Below are positions 7,211 to 14,566 of a stretch of DNA of 16,533 nucleotides, piece after piece. The translations under genes were made by a program, and so were the position numbers. Under the pieces are notes generated by a model. That model did no database searches, was not told the DNA's origin, and was given only the letters and a program-made list of their open reading frames with translations. The stretch spans positions 1 to 16,533 of the forward strand of contig JAGNOM010000023.1 of the NCBI GenBank assembly GCA_017990155.1. The letters run 5' to 3'. Numbering within the stretch: position 1 is the first letter of the stretch; every line of letters begins with the position of its first letter. This stretch comes from Propionivibrio sp. (lineage in GTDB: Bacteria > Pseudomonadota > Gammaproteobacteria > Burkholderiales > Rhodocyclaceae).

Positions 7211-8092
7211 TCAAGCCTTGTTTCCAGCCCAGTCGCGACGCGCCGTACGGGCAATATCAAAAGTTTTCTCCAGCGCGGCGCCATCGCCACGCTGGAGAAT
7301 GTCATGCAGCTCATCGAGTTGCGATCGATAGCGATCGAGTTCCTCAAGCAAGGCGACGCGATTCGCCAAACAAATGTCGCGCCACATTTCGGGGTGGCTG
7401 GCGGCAATGCGCGTGAAGTCGCGGAAGCCGCTGGCGGCAAAACTGAACAGCAGGTCACGGTTATCGCGCAACGCAAGGTCGTGGACAAGCGCATACGACA
7501 AGAGATGCGGCAAGTGGCTGACGGCTGCGAAAATCCGGTCGTGTTCCTCGGGCCGCAACTCATGAATGATCGCCCCACACCATTCCCACGCTGAACGCAC
7601 ACGCGCGACATTCAGCACCGGGTTTTCCGGCAACGGCGTCAGAACCACTTTCTTTTCGCGATACAGATCAGCGCGGGCCGCGGCCGCACCACTGTTTTCC
7701 GCACCGGCAATCGGGTGCGCCGGGATGAACTGTCCGATTCGCTCGCCAAACGCGTCGCGCGCGACCGCGACCACGTCCGACTTGGTGCTCCCACCATCGG
7801 TCACAACCGTATCCGGCCCGAGATAGGGCGCAATACGCGCCATGATTTCCGCCATCTGACCCACCGGTGTCGCAATCAGGACAAGGTCGGCATCGGCAAC
7901 TTCCTGGCCCGGATTGGCGCCGACCCGATCGATTATTCCGAGGTCAAGCGCTTGCGTCAGCGTACCCAGACTACGACCAAAGCCGACGACCTCCTCAACC
8001 TGCTCGGCGGCTTTGAGGCCAAGCGCAAACGAGCCACCAATCAGTCCGACGCCGAATACGACGACTTTGCCAAACTCCGGCGCTGCGCTCAT
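7211..8092 (-). CDS. tyrA: Prephenate (or arogenate) dehydrogenase
   Basis: TyrA oxidatively decarboxylates prephenate (or arogenate) on the way to tyrosine. The 293-residue protein has the nucleotide-binding loop GVGLIGGS (14-21), DGGSTKSDV (99-107), HPIAG with the likely catalytic His126, and SHLPH (192-196), followed by the helical dimerisation domain. There is no fused chorismate mutase and no C-terminal ACT domain, so this is the compact form. At the end of the second beta strand the sequence is VVGFGRS, without the acidic residue typical of NAD-specific enzymes. This hints at NADP use, but it is inference. The ATG at 8092 shares its A with the hisC stop (TAATG), and AAGG lies 9 nt upstream, so translation is probably coupled to hisC. 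Confidence 0.93.
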   Translation of the reverse strand: MSAAPEFGKVVVFGVGLIGGSFALGLKAAEQVEEVVGFGRSLGTLTQALDLGIIDRVGANPGQEVADADLVLIATPVGQMAEIMARIAPYLGPDTVVTDGGSTKSDVVAVARDAFGERIGQFIPAHPIAGAENSGAAAARADLYREKKVVLTPLPENPVLNVARVRSAWEWCGAIIHELRPEEHDRIFAAVSHLPHLLSYALVHDLALRDNRDLLFSFAASGFRDFTRIAASHPEMWRDICLANRVALLEELDRYRSQLDELHDILQRGDGAALEKTFDIARTARRDWAGNKA

Positions 8093-9180
8093 TACCGCGC
8101 CTTTTCAAGCGCTTCAAGAAAGCGGATGTTCTCGGTCTCGCCACCAATCGTCACGCGCAGCCACTCGGGCATGCCGTAGCCGGCGATTGGACGAACGATC
8201 ACCCCTTGTTTGAGCAATTTCTGATTCAGCGAGGCGGCATCTCCGGCATTGAACGCCAGGAAGTTTCCGTGCGACGGAATATGCGAATACCCGAGGCGCT
8301 TGAGCCCCGCGACGATCTGCTCCATGCCGGCGCGATTGAGCGCGTAGCTGCGGGCGACGAATTCTTCGTCATCAAGCGCTGCCGCCGCCGCAGTGATCGC
8401 CAGATTGTTACAGTTGAATGGTTGCCGCACGCGGTTCATCAAATCAGCGACCTCGGCCGAAGCCATGGCGTAGCCGATGCGTAACCCGGCCAGGCCGTAG
8501 ATCTTGGAGAAGGTTCGCGTGATGACAAGATTCGGAAACTCCGACAGCCAGTCGGCAATATCGACGCGCTCCGGCGGCGGGATGTATTCGTTGTAAGCCT
8601 CGTCGACGACGACCACGACATCGCTCGGAACAGCGGCCAAGAAGGCCTTGAGCTGCGGGTACGGCAGGAAGGTGCCGGTTGGGTTGTTCGGATTGGCGAT
8701 CCAGACCAAGCGTGTGTCCGGACGGATAGCGCTGAGCATGGCGTCGAGATCGTGACCGAAATCCTTGGCCGGGACGGAGATCGGCTCGGCGCCAGCAGAG
8801 AGCGTCGCCAGCGGATACACGGCGAATGCGTGCTGGGAGTAGACCGCAGAGCGCCCGTGAGCAAGAAGTACCCGGGCGATCAGGTCAAGGACGTCGTTGG
8901 AGCCGTTGCCCAGGACAAAACGCTCCACACCAAGCCCTGAACGGTTTGCCAGAGCGGATTTCAGCTCGTAGTCGTCGGGGTAGCGTTCGAGCGATCCGAT
9001 AGCCTTCTCGACCGCGCTCCTCGCTTTCGGACTCATGCCCAAGGGGTTTTCGTTGGAGGCAAGCTTGATGATCCGCTCAACCGGAATACCCAGTTCGCGC
9101 GACAGTTGTGTGATGGGCTTGCCGGGAAGATACGGCGAAATGGCGCGGATATTCGGCAACGATTGATCACAGAGGGTCAT
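8092..9180 (-). CDS. hisC: Histidinol-phosphate / aromatic aminotransferase
   Basis: This is a PLP-dependent class I/II aminotransferase of the HisC family, 362 residues. It shows KLASNENPLG (39-48), NPNNPTGTF (163-171), the cofactor-contacting DEAY (193-196), the lysine site TFSKIYGLAGLRIGYA (Lys226, Arg234) and a final RVTIGG segment. HisC enzymes convert imidazole acetol phosphate to histidinol phosphate. Copies placed between pheA and tyrA, as here, are often thought to aminate aromatic keto acids or prephenate as well. The sequence alone cannot decide between these. If another hisC sits in a histidine operon of this genome, the aromatic role becomes more likely. ATG 9180 has AAGGAC ending 6 nt upstream. 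It follows pheA by 54 nt and overlaps tyrA by 1 nt. Confidence 0.92.
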   Translation of the reverse strand: MTLCDQSLPNIRAISPYLPGKPITQLSRELGIPVERIIKLASNENPLGMSPKARSAVEKAIGSLERYPDDYELKSALANRSGLGVERFVLGNGSNDVLDLIARVLLAHGRSAVYSQHAFAVYPLATLSAGAEPISVPAKDFGHDLDAMLSAIRPDTRLVWIANPNNPTGTFLPYPQLKAFLAAVPSDVVVVVDEAYNEYIPPPERVDIADWLSEFPNLVITRTFSKIYGLAGLRIGYAMASAEVADLMNRVRQPFNCNNLAITAAAAALDDEEFVARSYALNRAGMEQIVAGLKRLGYSHIPSHGNFLAFNAGDAASLNQKLLKQGVIVRPIAGYGMPEWLRVTIGGETENIRFLEALEKAR

Positions 9181-9234
9181 GTGTGTCCTTGCAGAGAATG
9201 TTTGAAAACGCTGGATACGCGCGATCAGGAGCGA

Positions 9235-10326
9235 TCAATACACGGCGATCGGGTACGAACCAAGAACCTTCAGATAGGCCGCACGCCGAGAGAGTTCGTC
9301 GAGCGCCTTCGCGACCGGCGCATCCTGTTGATGCCCTTCAATGTCGACAAAGAAGACATACTCCCAGAGCGTGTGTCGTGCAGGCCGCGACTCCAGGCGC
9401 GTCATCGATACGCCGGCGTCCGAGAACGGCGCGAGCAGCGTGCCCAAGGCACCGGTCCGATTGTGCGCCGACATGATCAACGAGGTCTTGTCGCGCCCCG
9501 AAACATCCGCCTCCTGCCGCCCCAGCACGACCCAGCGCGTCGTGTTATTGGGCTCATCTTCAATACTCTCGGCCAACTTCGGCAGTTCGTAACGCTCGGC
9601 GGCGGCTTCACCAGCGATCGCGGCCGCACCCGATTCCGACGCGGCGAATTGCGCGGCCTGCGCATTGCTCCCCATCGAAATGCGTTGGGCGTTGGGCAGG
9701 GTTCGATTCAGCCATTCGTGGCATTGCGCCAGCGACTGCGCATGTGAATAGACCTTGGTGATCTTGTCGAACGCTGTTTCGTTGCTCAGGAGGTGCTGGT
9801 GGATGCGCAGGACGACTTCGCCGCAGACCTTCAATGGCGTGGTCATCAACAAGTCGAGCGTCCGCCCGATCGCGCCTTCGGTCGAATTCTCGATCGGCAC
9901 AACAGCGAAATCGGCGTGACACGCCTCGACTTCGCGGAAAACATCGTCGATGGAAAGTTGCGGCAGCAAGCGCGCCGCATGACCGAAATGCTTGGTCGCC
10001 GCACTTTCGGAGAAGGTCCCCAACGGGCCAAGGAACGCCACGCCCAGCGGCTGCTCGAGCGACAGGCAGGCCGACATGACTTCGCGGAAGAACCAAGTCA
10101 CGCTGTCGCTGGACAGCGGTCCCGGATTGATTCCCTGGATCCGGCGCAGCACCTGCGCCTCCCGCTCCGGCCGATAGATGAATCCGGCGTCGCCATGCTG
10201 CATCTTGATCTGACCCACGCGTTGCGCACACTGCGCGCGGCGGTTCAGCAACTCGAGCAACTGCGCATCAATGGCGTCTATTTCGGAACGCACCACCGTC
10301 AGCTTGTCTTGCAGATCATCACTCAT
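9235..10326 (-). CDS. pheA: Bifunctional chorismate mutase / prephenate dehydratase (P-protein)
   Basis: PheA turns chorismate into prephenate and then phenylpyruvate for phenylalanine. The 363-residue protein has an AroQ-type chorismate mutase domain (about 1-92; Arg13, Arg29/Arg30, Lys41 and Glu56 fit the active site). The dehydratase domain follows (about 95-270), with FLGPLGTFSESAA (98-110), PIENSTEGAIGRTLDLL (144-160) and SHAQSLAQC (194-202). Last is an ACT regulatory domain (about 280-355) with GALGTLLAPF and ESRP (312-315), the usual phenylalanine feedback site. The dehydratase Thr-Arg-Phe motif reads Thr263-Arg264-Trp265. The Thr needed for catalysis is kept. The start at 10326 has only a weak ribosome site. 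It begins 48 nt after gyrA, where relatives usually have serC. Confidence 0.95.
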   Translation of the reverse strand: MSDDLQDKLTVVRSEIDAIDAQLLELLNRRAQCAQRVGQIKMQHGDAGFIYRPEREAQVLRRIQGINPGPLSSDSVTWFFREVMSACLSLEQPLGVAFLGPLGTFSESAATKHFGHAARLLPQLSIDDVFREVEACHADFAVVPIENSTEGAIGRTLDLLMTTPLKVCGEVVLRIHQHLLSNETAFDKITKVYSHAQSLAQCHEWLNRTLPNAQRISMGSNAQAAQFAASESGAAAIAGEAAAERYELPKLAESIEDEPNNTTRWVVLGRQEADVSGRDKTSLIMSAHNRTGALGTLLAPFSDAGVSMTRLESRPARHTLWEYVFFVDIEGHQQDAPVAKALDELSRRAAYLKVLGSYPIAVY

Positions 10327-10374
10327 GTTCGTACCCGGAAGAGAGTCGGCTCAGTTGTTCGTCGGCCAAGAGGA

Positions 10375-13008
10375 CTAGGCCTGATCCTGCCCTTCTGGCG
10401 ATTCCGGCGTGGTTCCATCCGTTGCTTCCGGGACGGCGTCCGTAATCGCATCTTGCTCGTCTTCGGTTTCGACGACCTTCTCCAAACCCGCCAGCTTCTC
10501 GCCCTCATCGAGCGCAATCAGCGTCACACCCTGCGTAGCACGACCCAACTCTCGGATTTCGCGCACGCGGGTGCGAATAAGCACACCGCCAGTCGTGATC
10601 AGCATGATTTCGTCTTCATCCTGAACCAGGCGCGCCGCAACGACCTTGCCGTTTCGCTCGCTGGCGGCAATGGCGATGACGCCTTGCGTGCCTCTGCCGG
10701 AATGGCGGAAATCGGCCAGGACGGTGCGCTTGCCGTAACCGTTTTCGGTCGCAATCAATACCGTTTCCTGATGATTGGCGGCGACCAGAAGCGACAAAAC
10801 CTGCTGCCCCTCGGCCAGCTTCATGCCACGAACGCCACGTGCGGTGCGTCCCATCGGACGAACATCCTCTTCGTCAAACCAGACCGCCTTGCCAGCATCG
10901 GAAACAAGCACGATATCCTGCGTACCGCTCGTAATCTCCGCGCCGATCAGATAATCACCCTCATCAAGCGCGACGGCGATGATGCCGGCCTTGCGCGGAT
11001 TGGAGAAGTCGGAAAGCGGCGTCTTCTTGACGGTTCCCTGCGCGGTGCACATGAAGATGAACTGGTCTTCCGTAAACTCCTTGATCGAAAGAATGGCGTT
11101 GATCTTCTCGCCATCTTCCAGCGGGAACATATTGACGATCGGCTTACCCCGGCCAGTTCGGGTTCCTTGCGGCACTTCGTAAACCTTGAGCCAGTAAACG
11201 CGGCCGCGATTCGAGAAGCAGAGGATGTAATCGTGGGTGTTGGCAATGAACAGGTGATCGACAAAATCGTCTTCCTTGACCGCTGCCGCCTGCTTGCCTC
11301 TCCCGCCGCGCCGCTGCGCACGATAGTCGGCCAAGGGTTGCGATTTGACGTAGCCGCTGTGGGAAAGCGTCACCACCATGTCCTGCGGCGTGATGAAATC
11401 CTCGATCCCGAGATCCTGCGTATTGAATTCGATCTCGGACCGGCGCTTGTCACCGAACTGCGCACGAATCGCGGTCAGTTCATCGATGATGATCTGACTG
11501 ATACGTTCGGGCCGCGCCAGAATGTCCATCAGGTCGGCAATTTTCTCCAGCAACTCGGCGAAGTCGGCGACGATCTTGTCGCGCTCGAGACCGGTCAAGC
11601 GCTGCAGGCGCAGTTCAAGAATCGCCTGAGCTTGAGCTTCCGAGAGGAGGTAGCCGCTCTTCGACAAACCATACTCGAGCGCCAAACCTTCCGGGCGCGT
11701 GGCGTCCAAAGTCGCCCGCTGCAGCATTTCGCCAACCGTCGTCGACGTCCAAAGCCGCGACATCAAACCACGCCGCGCGTCGGCCGGTGTTGGCGAGGCC
11801 TTGATCAGCGCGATGATTTCATCGACGTTATCGAGCGCAACCGCAAGCCCTTCCTGGATGTGCGCACGCTCACGCGCCTTGCGCAGCTCAAAGACGGTAC
11901 GCCGGGTGATCACTTCGCGCCGATGCGCAAGGAAGCAATCGAGCATCTGCTTGAGGTTGAGCAATCGCGGCTGACCATCGACCAGCGCCACCATGTTCAT
12001 GCCAAACGTGTCCTGCAACTGCGTCTGCTTGTACAGACAGTTGAGAACGACTTCAGGCACTTCGCCGCGCTTGAGTTCGATCACCACACGCATGCCCGAT
12101 TTGTCGGACTCATCCCGCAGATCCGAAATCCCGTCGATGCGCTTGTCGTTTACAAGCTCGCTAATCTTTTCAAGCAGCGTGCGTTTATTGACCTGGTACG
12201 GCAGCTCGTCGACGATGATCGCCTGGCGATCATTGCTGCCCTTGATGTCTTCAAAGTGTGTCTTGGCGCGCATGACAACGCGGCCGCGCCCGGTGCGGTA
12301 GCCTTCGCGTGCGCCGGTCACGCCGTAAATAATCGCCGCCGTCGGAAAATCGGGAGCCGGGATGATGTCGATCAACTCGTCGATCGTCATTTCCGGATTG
12401 GCCAGCAGGGCCAGGCACGCGTCGACCACTTCATTCAGGTTGTGCGGCGGGATGTTGGTGGCCATACCCACCGCGATGCCCGACGAACCGTTGATCAGAA
12501 GATTGGGAATGCGCGCGGGCATGATCAACGGCTCTTGCTCCGAACCATCGTAGTTCGGCCCGAAATCAACCGTCTCCTTGTCGATATCGGCGAGCAACTC
12601 ATGGCCGATGCGCGCCATGCGTACTTCCGTGTATCGCATGGCGGCCGCGCTGTCGCCATCGACCGAGCCGAAATTCCCCTGACCGTCGCACAGCATGTAT
12701 CGCAGCGAGAAGTCCTGCGCCATGCGCACGATCGTGTCATAGACCGCCATATCGCCGTGCGGGTGGTATTTACCAATCACATCACCGACGATACGCGCCG
12801 ATTTCTTGTAGGGCTTGTTCCAGTCGTTACCAAGTTCGTGCATGGCAAACAGCACCCGACGATGGACCGGTTTCAGACCATCTCGCGCATCCGGCAACGC
12901 ACGTCCCACGATCACACTCATCGCGTAATCAAGATACGAGCGACGCATTTCGTCTTCAAGACTGATGGGGAGTGTTTCTTTTGCGAAGGTTTCCACAGCG
13001 CGTTCCAT
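10375..13008 (-). CDS. gyrA: DNA gyrase subunit A
   Basis: GyrA is the DNA cleavage and rejoining subunit of gyrase, which introduces negative supercoils. The 877-residue product has the winged-helix breakage-reunion domain with catalytic Tyr126 (AAAMRYTEVR). A coiled-coil region and the GyrA box QRRGGRG (565-571) follow. The C-terminal DNA-wrapping beta-pinwheel ends in an acidic tail (EDEQDAITD... to QDQA). Length is normal. In the quinolone-resistance region, HPHGDMAVYD places Met87 at the position of E. coli Ser83, while Asp91 (E. coli Asp87) is kept. The ATG at 13008 has GGA about 8 nt upstream, and a likely promoter lies about 70 nt upstream. It is the first gene of the minus-strand run, although a shared transcript with pheA is inferred only from the 48-nt gap. 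Confidence 0.98.
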   Translation of the reverse strand: MERAVETFAKETLPISLEDEMRRSYLDYAMSVIVGRALPDARDGLKPVHRRVLFAMHELGNDWNKPYKKSARIVGDVIGKYHPHGDMAVYDTIVRMAQDFSLRYMLCDGQGNFGSVDGDSAAAMRYTEVRMARIGHELLADIDKETVDFGPNYDGSEQEPLIMPARIPNLLINGSSGIAVGMATNIPPHNLNEVVDACLALLANPEMTIDELIDIIPAPDFPTAAIIYGVTGAREGYRTGRGRVVMRAKTHFEDIKGSNDRQAIIVDELPYQVNKRTLLEKISELVNDKRIDGISDLRDESDKSGMRVVIELKRGEVPEVVLNCLYKQTQLQDTFGMNMVALVDGQPRLLNLKQMLDCFLAHRREVITRRTVFELRKARERAHIQEGLAVALDNVDEIIALIKASPTPADARRGLMSRLWTSTTVGEMLQRATLDATRPEGLALEYGLSKSGYLLSEAQAQAILELRLQRLTGLERDKIVADFAELLEKIADLMDILARPERISQIIIDELTAIRAQFGDKRRSEIEFNTQDLGIEDFITPQDMVVTLSHSGYVKSQPLADYRAQRRGGRGKQAAAVKEDDFVDHLFIANTHDYILCFSNRGRVYWLKVYEVPQGTRTGRGKPIVNMFPLEDGEKINAILSIKEFTEDQFIFMCTAQGTVKKTPLSDFSNPRKAGIIAVALDEGDYLIGAEITSGTQDIVLVSDAGKAVWFDEEDVRPMGRTARGVRGMKLAEGQQVLSLLVAANHQETVLIATENGYGKRTVLADFRHSGRGTQGVIAIAASERNGKVVAARLVQDEDEIMLITTGGVLIRTRVREIRELGRATQGVTLIALDEGEKLAGLEKVVETEDEQDAITDAVPEATDGTTPESPEGQDQA

Positions 13009-13076
13009 TTCTATCCGGTGTATCCCAGCAAGAACCGAACTTCAGAGTCGATGTTGTCGTCTTTGCCAAACCGTGC

Positions 13077-13085
13077 ATTCTATCA
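13077..13085 (-). promoter_or_regulatory. Putative gyrA promoter (extended -10)
   Basis: On the minus strand the sequence reads TG-A-TAGAAT, an extended -10 element one base from TATAAT. No good -35 hexamer is found at the usual distance, which suits extended -10 promoters. The predicted transcription start lies near 13070, giving a leader of about 60 nt before the gyrA ATG. Confidence 0.5.
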
Positions 13086-13691
13086 CGCCCGCATCAGTCA
13101 GCCGGAAGCACGAACGGCCAAGCGCACCATGACCCGGCCAACGCTCCGTCACTGCCCGGTCGTTTACGAAAAGCAAACAATCACCGCACGACAAAGAGGC
13201 GCTTCCCCGCAAAACCGGATCACTTCAGCCGGACAGGCTGCGCAATGTTGCTTTTTTACAACAACAAGAACAATCCAAACCGGGCTTCTTGGCCCCCAAA
13301 AAGCCACGCTCCTTTCTTTGCGAAGCCCACGAACCCGACCAGATCAGAACCATTGGAATAACCAGCGCGATAATCGATGCAGCCTTCCCCATCCTTGATA
13401 TCGGGAGCATTGCAAGCACCCGTCGCTTCAATCACCTCGCTGCCAAGCGCCTCGACACCTAGCGCCTTGCCAGGCAAAACCAGGCGGTGCAAAAACCAGC
13501 CCGGAACCGCCCCCTGACGTCTATTTCAAGGACGCATGAGCCACCCTGGCACAGCCTTTGCGCAACAACTTCGACGCGGCGCAACATCCGCATCGGCGCG
13601 TCGCGCACAGCCGAAACGAGCCACTTCAATTTGGGCTGTTGGAAAAACGCCCACCAGCGACCATTTCAGGCCTGAGAGCAATGAAATTGAG

Positions 13692-13721
13692 TTGATAATT
13701 CTCGCAGCTTTATGGCAGAAT
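13692..13721 (+). promoter_or_regulatory. Putative ompA promoter
   Basis: TTGATA (13692-13697) and CAGAAT (13716-13721) are separated by 18 bp and match sigma-70 -35 and -10 consensus at 5 of 6 and 4 of 6 positions. Transcription would begin near 13728 and give a leader of about 95 nt. Long leaders are common for abundant outer membrane protein messages. Confidence 0.45.
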
Positions 13722-13823
13722 CAATTTCGTCCGCGCAGCCATATACATGTTTGCTCTTATTACCAAGGCGTAACAGGCCATGCGAACGGAATACCGCAGG
13801 CTTTAACTAACGAGGAAATCCAG

Positions 13824-14495
13824 ATGAAAAAAACAGCAAAGCATTCTATCGTGGCCATTCTGGCCGCTACCTTGGGCCTGTGTGCATCGCTCGCCCAAGC
13901 TCAAACAACCAATAGCGTGTACGTAATTGACGGCCGCGGCCAAGTCGCAACCGACCCGTACGGTCTCTGCTGGCGGACCGGCTTCTGGACGCCTGCTGCT
14001 GCAGCGACCGATCCGAATGGATGCAAGTGCGACAAGGACCTGATCCCGAAGGAAGTCTGTGAGCCGAAGGCCGCTGCTGCCGCTCCTGCTGCTGCCGCTG
14101 CAACCAAGCCGGCTGGCGAGAAAGTGACCGTCGCCGCCGACGCGTTGTTTGACTTCAACAAGTCGACGCTGCGCCCGGAAGGCAAGCAAAAGCTTGACGA
14201 CGTCGCTGCCAAGGCCGACAAGCTGGTTCTGGAAGTCGTTATCGCTGTGGGTCACGCTGACCGCATCGGCAGCGCCGCCTACAATCAGAAGCTCTCCGAA
14301 AAGCGCGCCGCTTCGGTCAAGGACTATCTGGTTAGCAAGGGCATCCCGGCCAATCGCGTCTACACCGAAGGTAAGGGAAGCTCGCAGCCGGTGACCAAGC
14401 CGGGTGAATGCAAAGGCCCGAAGAGCGCGAAGGTTATTTCTTGCTTGCAACCCGATCGTCGCGTTGATATCGAAATCATCGGTACCGCCAAGTAA
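13824..14495 (+). CDS. ompA: OmpA-family peptidoglycan-binding protein without a beta-barrel domain
   Basis: The 223-residue precursor has a Sec signal peptide (MKKTAKHSIVAILAATLGLC, then ASLAQA, likely cut after Ala26). A short N-terminal region carries the GLCWRTGFWTPA motif and four cysteines (49, 67, 69, 79), and an Ala/Pro hinge follows (about 82-97). An OmpA-like domain makes up the rest (about 100-223). In that domain Asp146 (GHADRIG) and Arg161 (LSEKRA) are 15 residues apart, like the diaminopimelate-binding pair of E. coli OmpA. C196 and C207 match the E. coli disulfide, and ISCLQPDRRVDIEI is close to the E. coli C-terminus. No barrel is present, so the protein should tether the envelope to peptidoglycan from the periplasm or outer membrane. 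ATG 13824 has GAGGAA (13812-13817) with a 6-nt spacer. A terminator follows. Confidence 0.9.
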   Translation: MKKTAKHSIVAILAATLGLCASLAQAQTTNSVYVIDGRGQVATDPYGLCWRTGFWTPAAAATDPNGCKCDKDLIPKEVCEPKAAAAAPAAAAATKPAGEKVTVAADALFDFNKSTLRPEGKQKLDDVAAKADKLVLEVVIAVGHADRIGSAAYNQKLSEKRAASVKDYLVSKGIPANRVYTEGKGSSQPVTKPGECKGPKSAKVISCLQPDRRVDIEIIGTAK

Positions 14496-14512
14496 TTTTC
14501 TGATTGCTTGAG

Positions 14513-14540
14513 AAAAGCCCTGCCTAGGCAGGGCTTTTTT
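14513..14540 (+). terminator. Intrinsic terminator downstream of ompA
   Basis: AGCCCTGC (14516-14523), loop CTAG and GCAGGGCT (14528-14535) form a perfect 8-bp stem. It is preceded by AAA and followed by a run of six T (14535-14540). It starts 18 nt past the ompA stop and ends 26 nt before the ubiG ATG. Confidence 0.92.
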
Positions 14541-14566
14541 GTTTCTCCAATGGACCTTCGCAGACC

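Larger units (their letters stand above)
13009..13823. other. Long divergent intergenic region between gyrA and ompA
   Basis: This 815-bp stretch has no gene I can support. Its outer parts hold the gyrA promoter (near 13077-13085) and the ompA promoter (near 13692-13721). The middle is more A-rich than the flanking genes. On the minus strand two overlapping short open frames exist. One is 13225-13431 (68 codons from a TTG, with a hydrophobic stretch IIALVIPMVLIW and a CSCCCKK tail); the other is 13256-13492 (78 codons, no ATG). Neither has a well-spaced ribosome site and I recognise neither. A 5-bp hairpin, CAGCC/GGCTG (13226-13240), stands 11 nt before TTTTTT (13252-13257) on the plus strand, too far apart for a convincing terminator. 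The segment may be a decayed gene or may hide a small RNA. Confidence 0.6.

Noticed and set aside
7206..7214. TTG start for AroA-Cmk at 7214
   Set aside because: It overlaps the tyrA stop and adds only three residues; the ATG at 7205 gives the better start.
13226..13257. Hairpin CAGCC/GGCTG followed by TTTTTT on the plus strand as a terminator
   Set aside because: The stem is only 5 bp and 11 nt separate it from the T-run, and no plus-strand gene lies upstream.
9793..13398. A 1201-codon open frame on the plus strand opposite gyrA and pheA
   Set aside because: It lies antisense to two clearly identified genes and has no recognisable domain. Long antisense frames are common opposite GC-rich genes with strong codon bias.
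13536..13823. N-terminal extension of OmpA to an ATG at 13536
   Set aside because: It would bury a clear signal peptide behind 96 unrelated residues; ATG 13824 has a strong GAGGAA site.
13872..13883. A possible lipoprotein signal ending at Cys20 of OmpA (LGLC)
   Set aside because: The residue before Cys is Leu, not Gly, Ala or Ser, and a good signal peptidase I site (AQA) follows.
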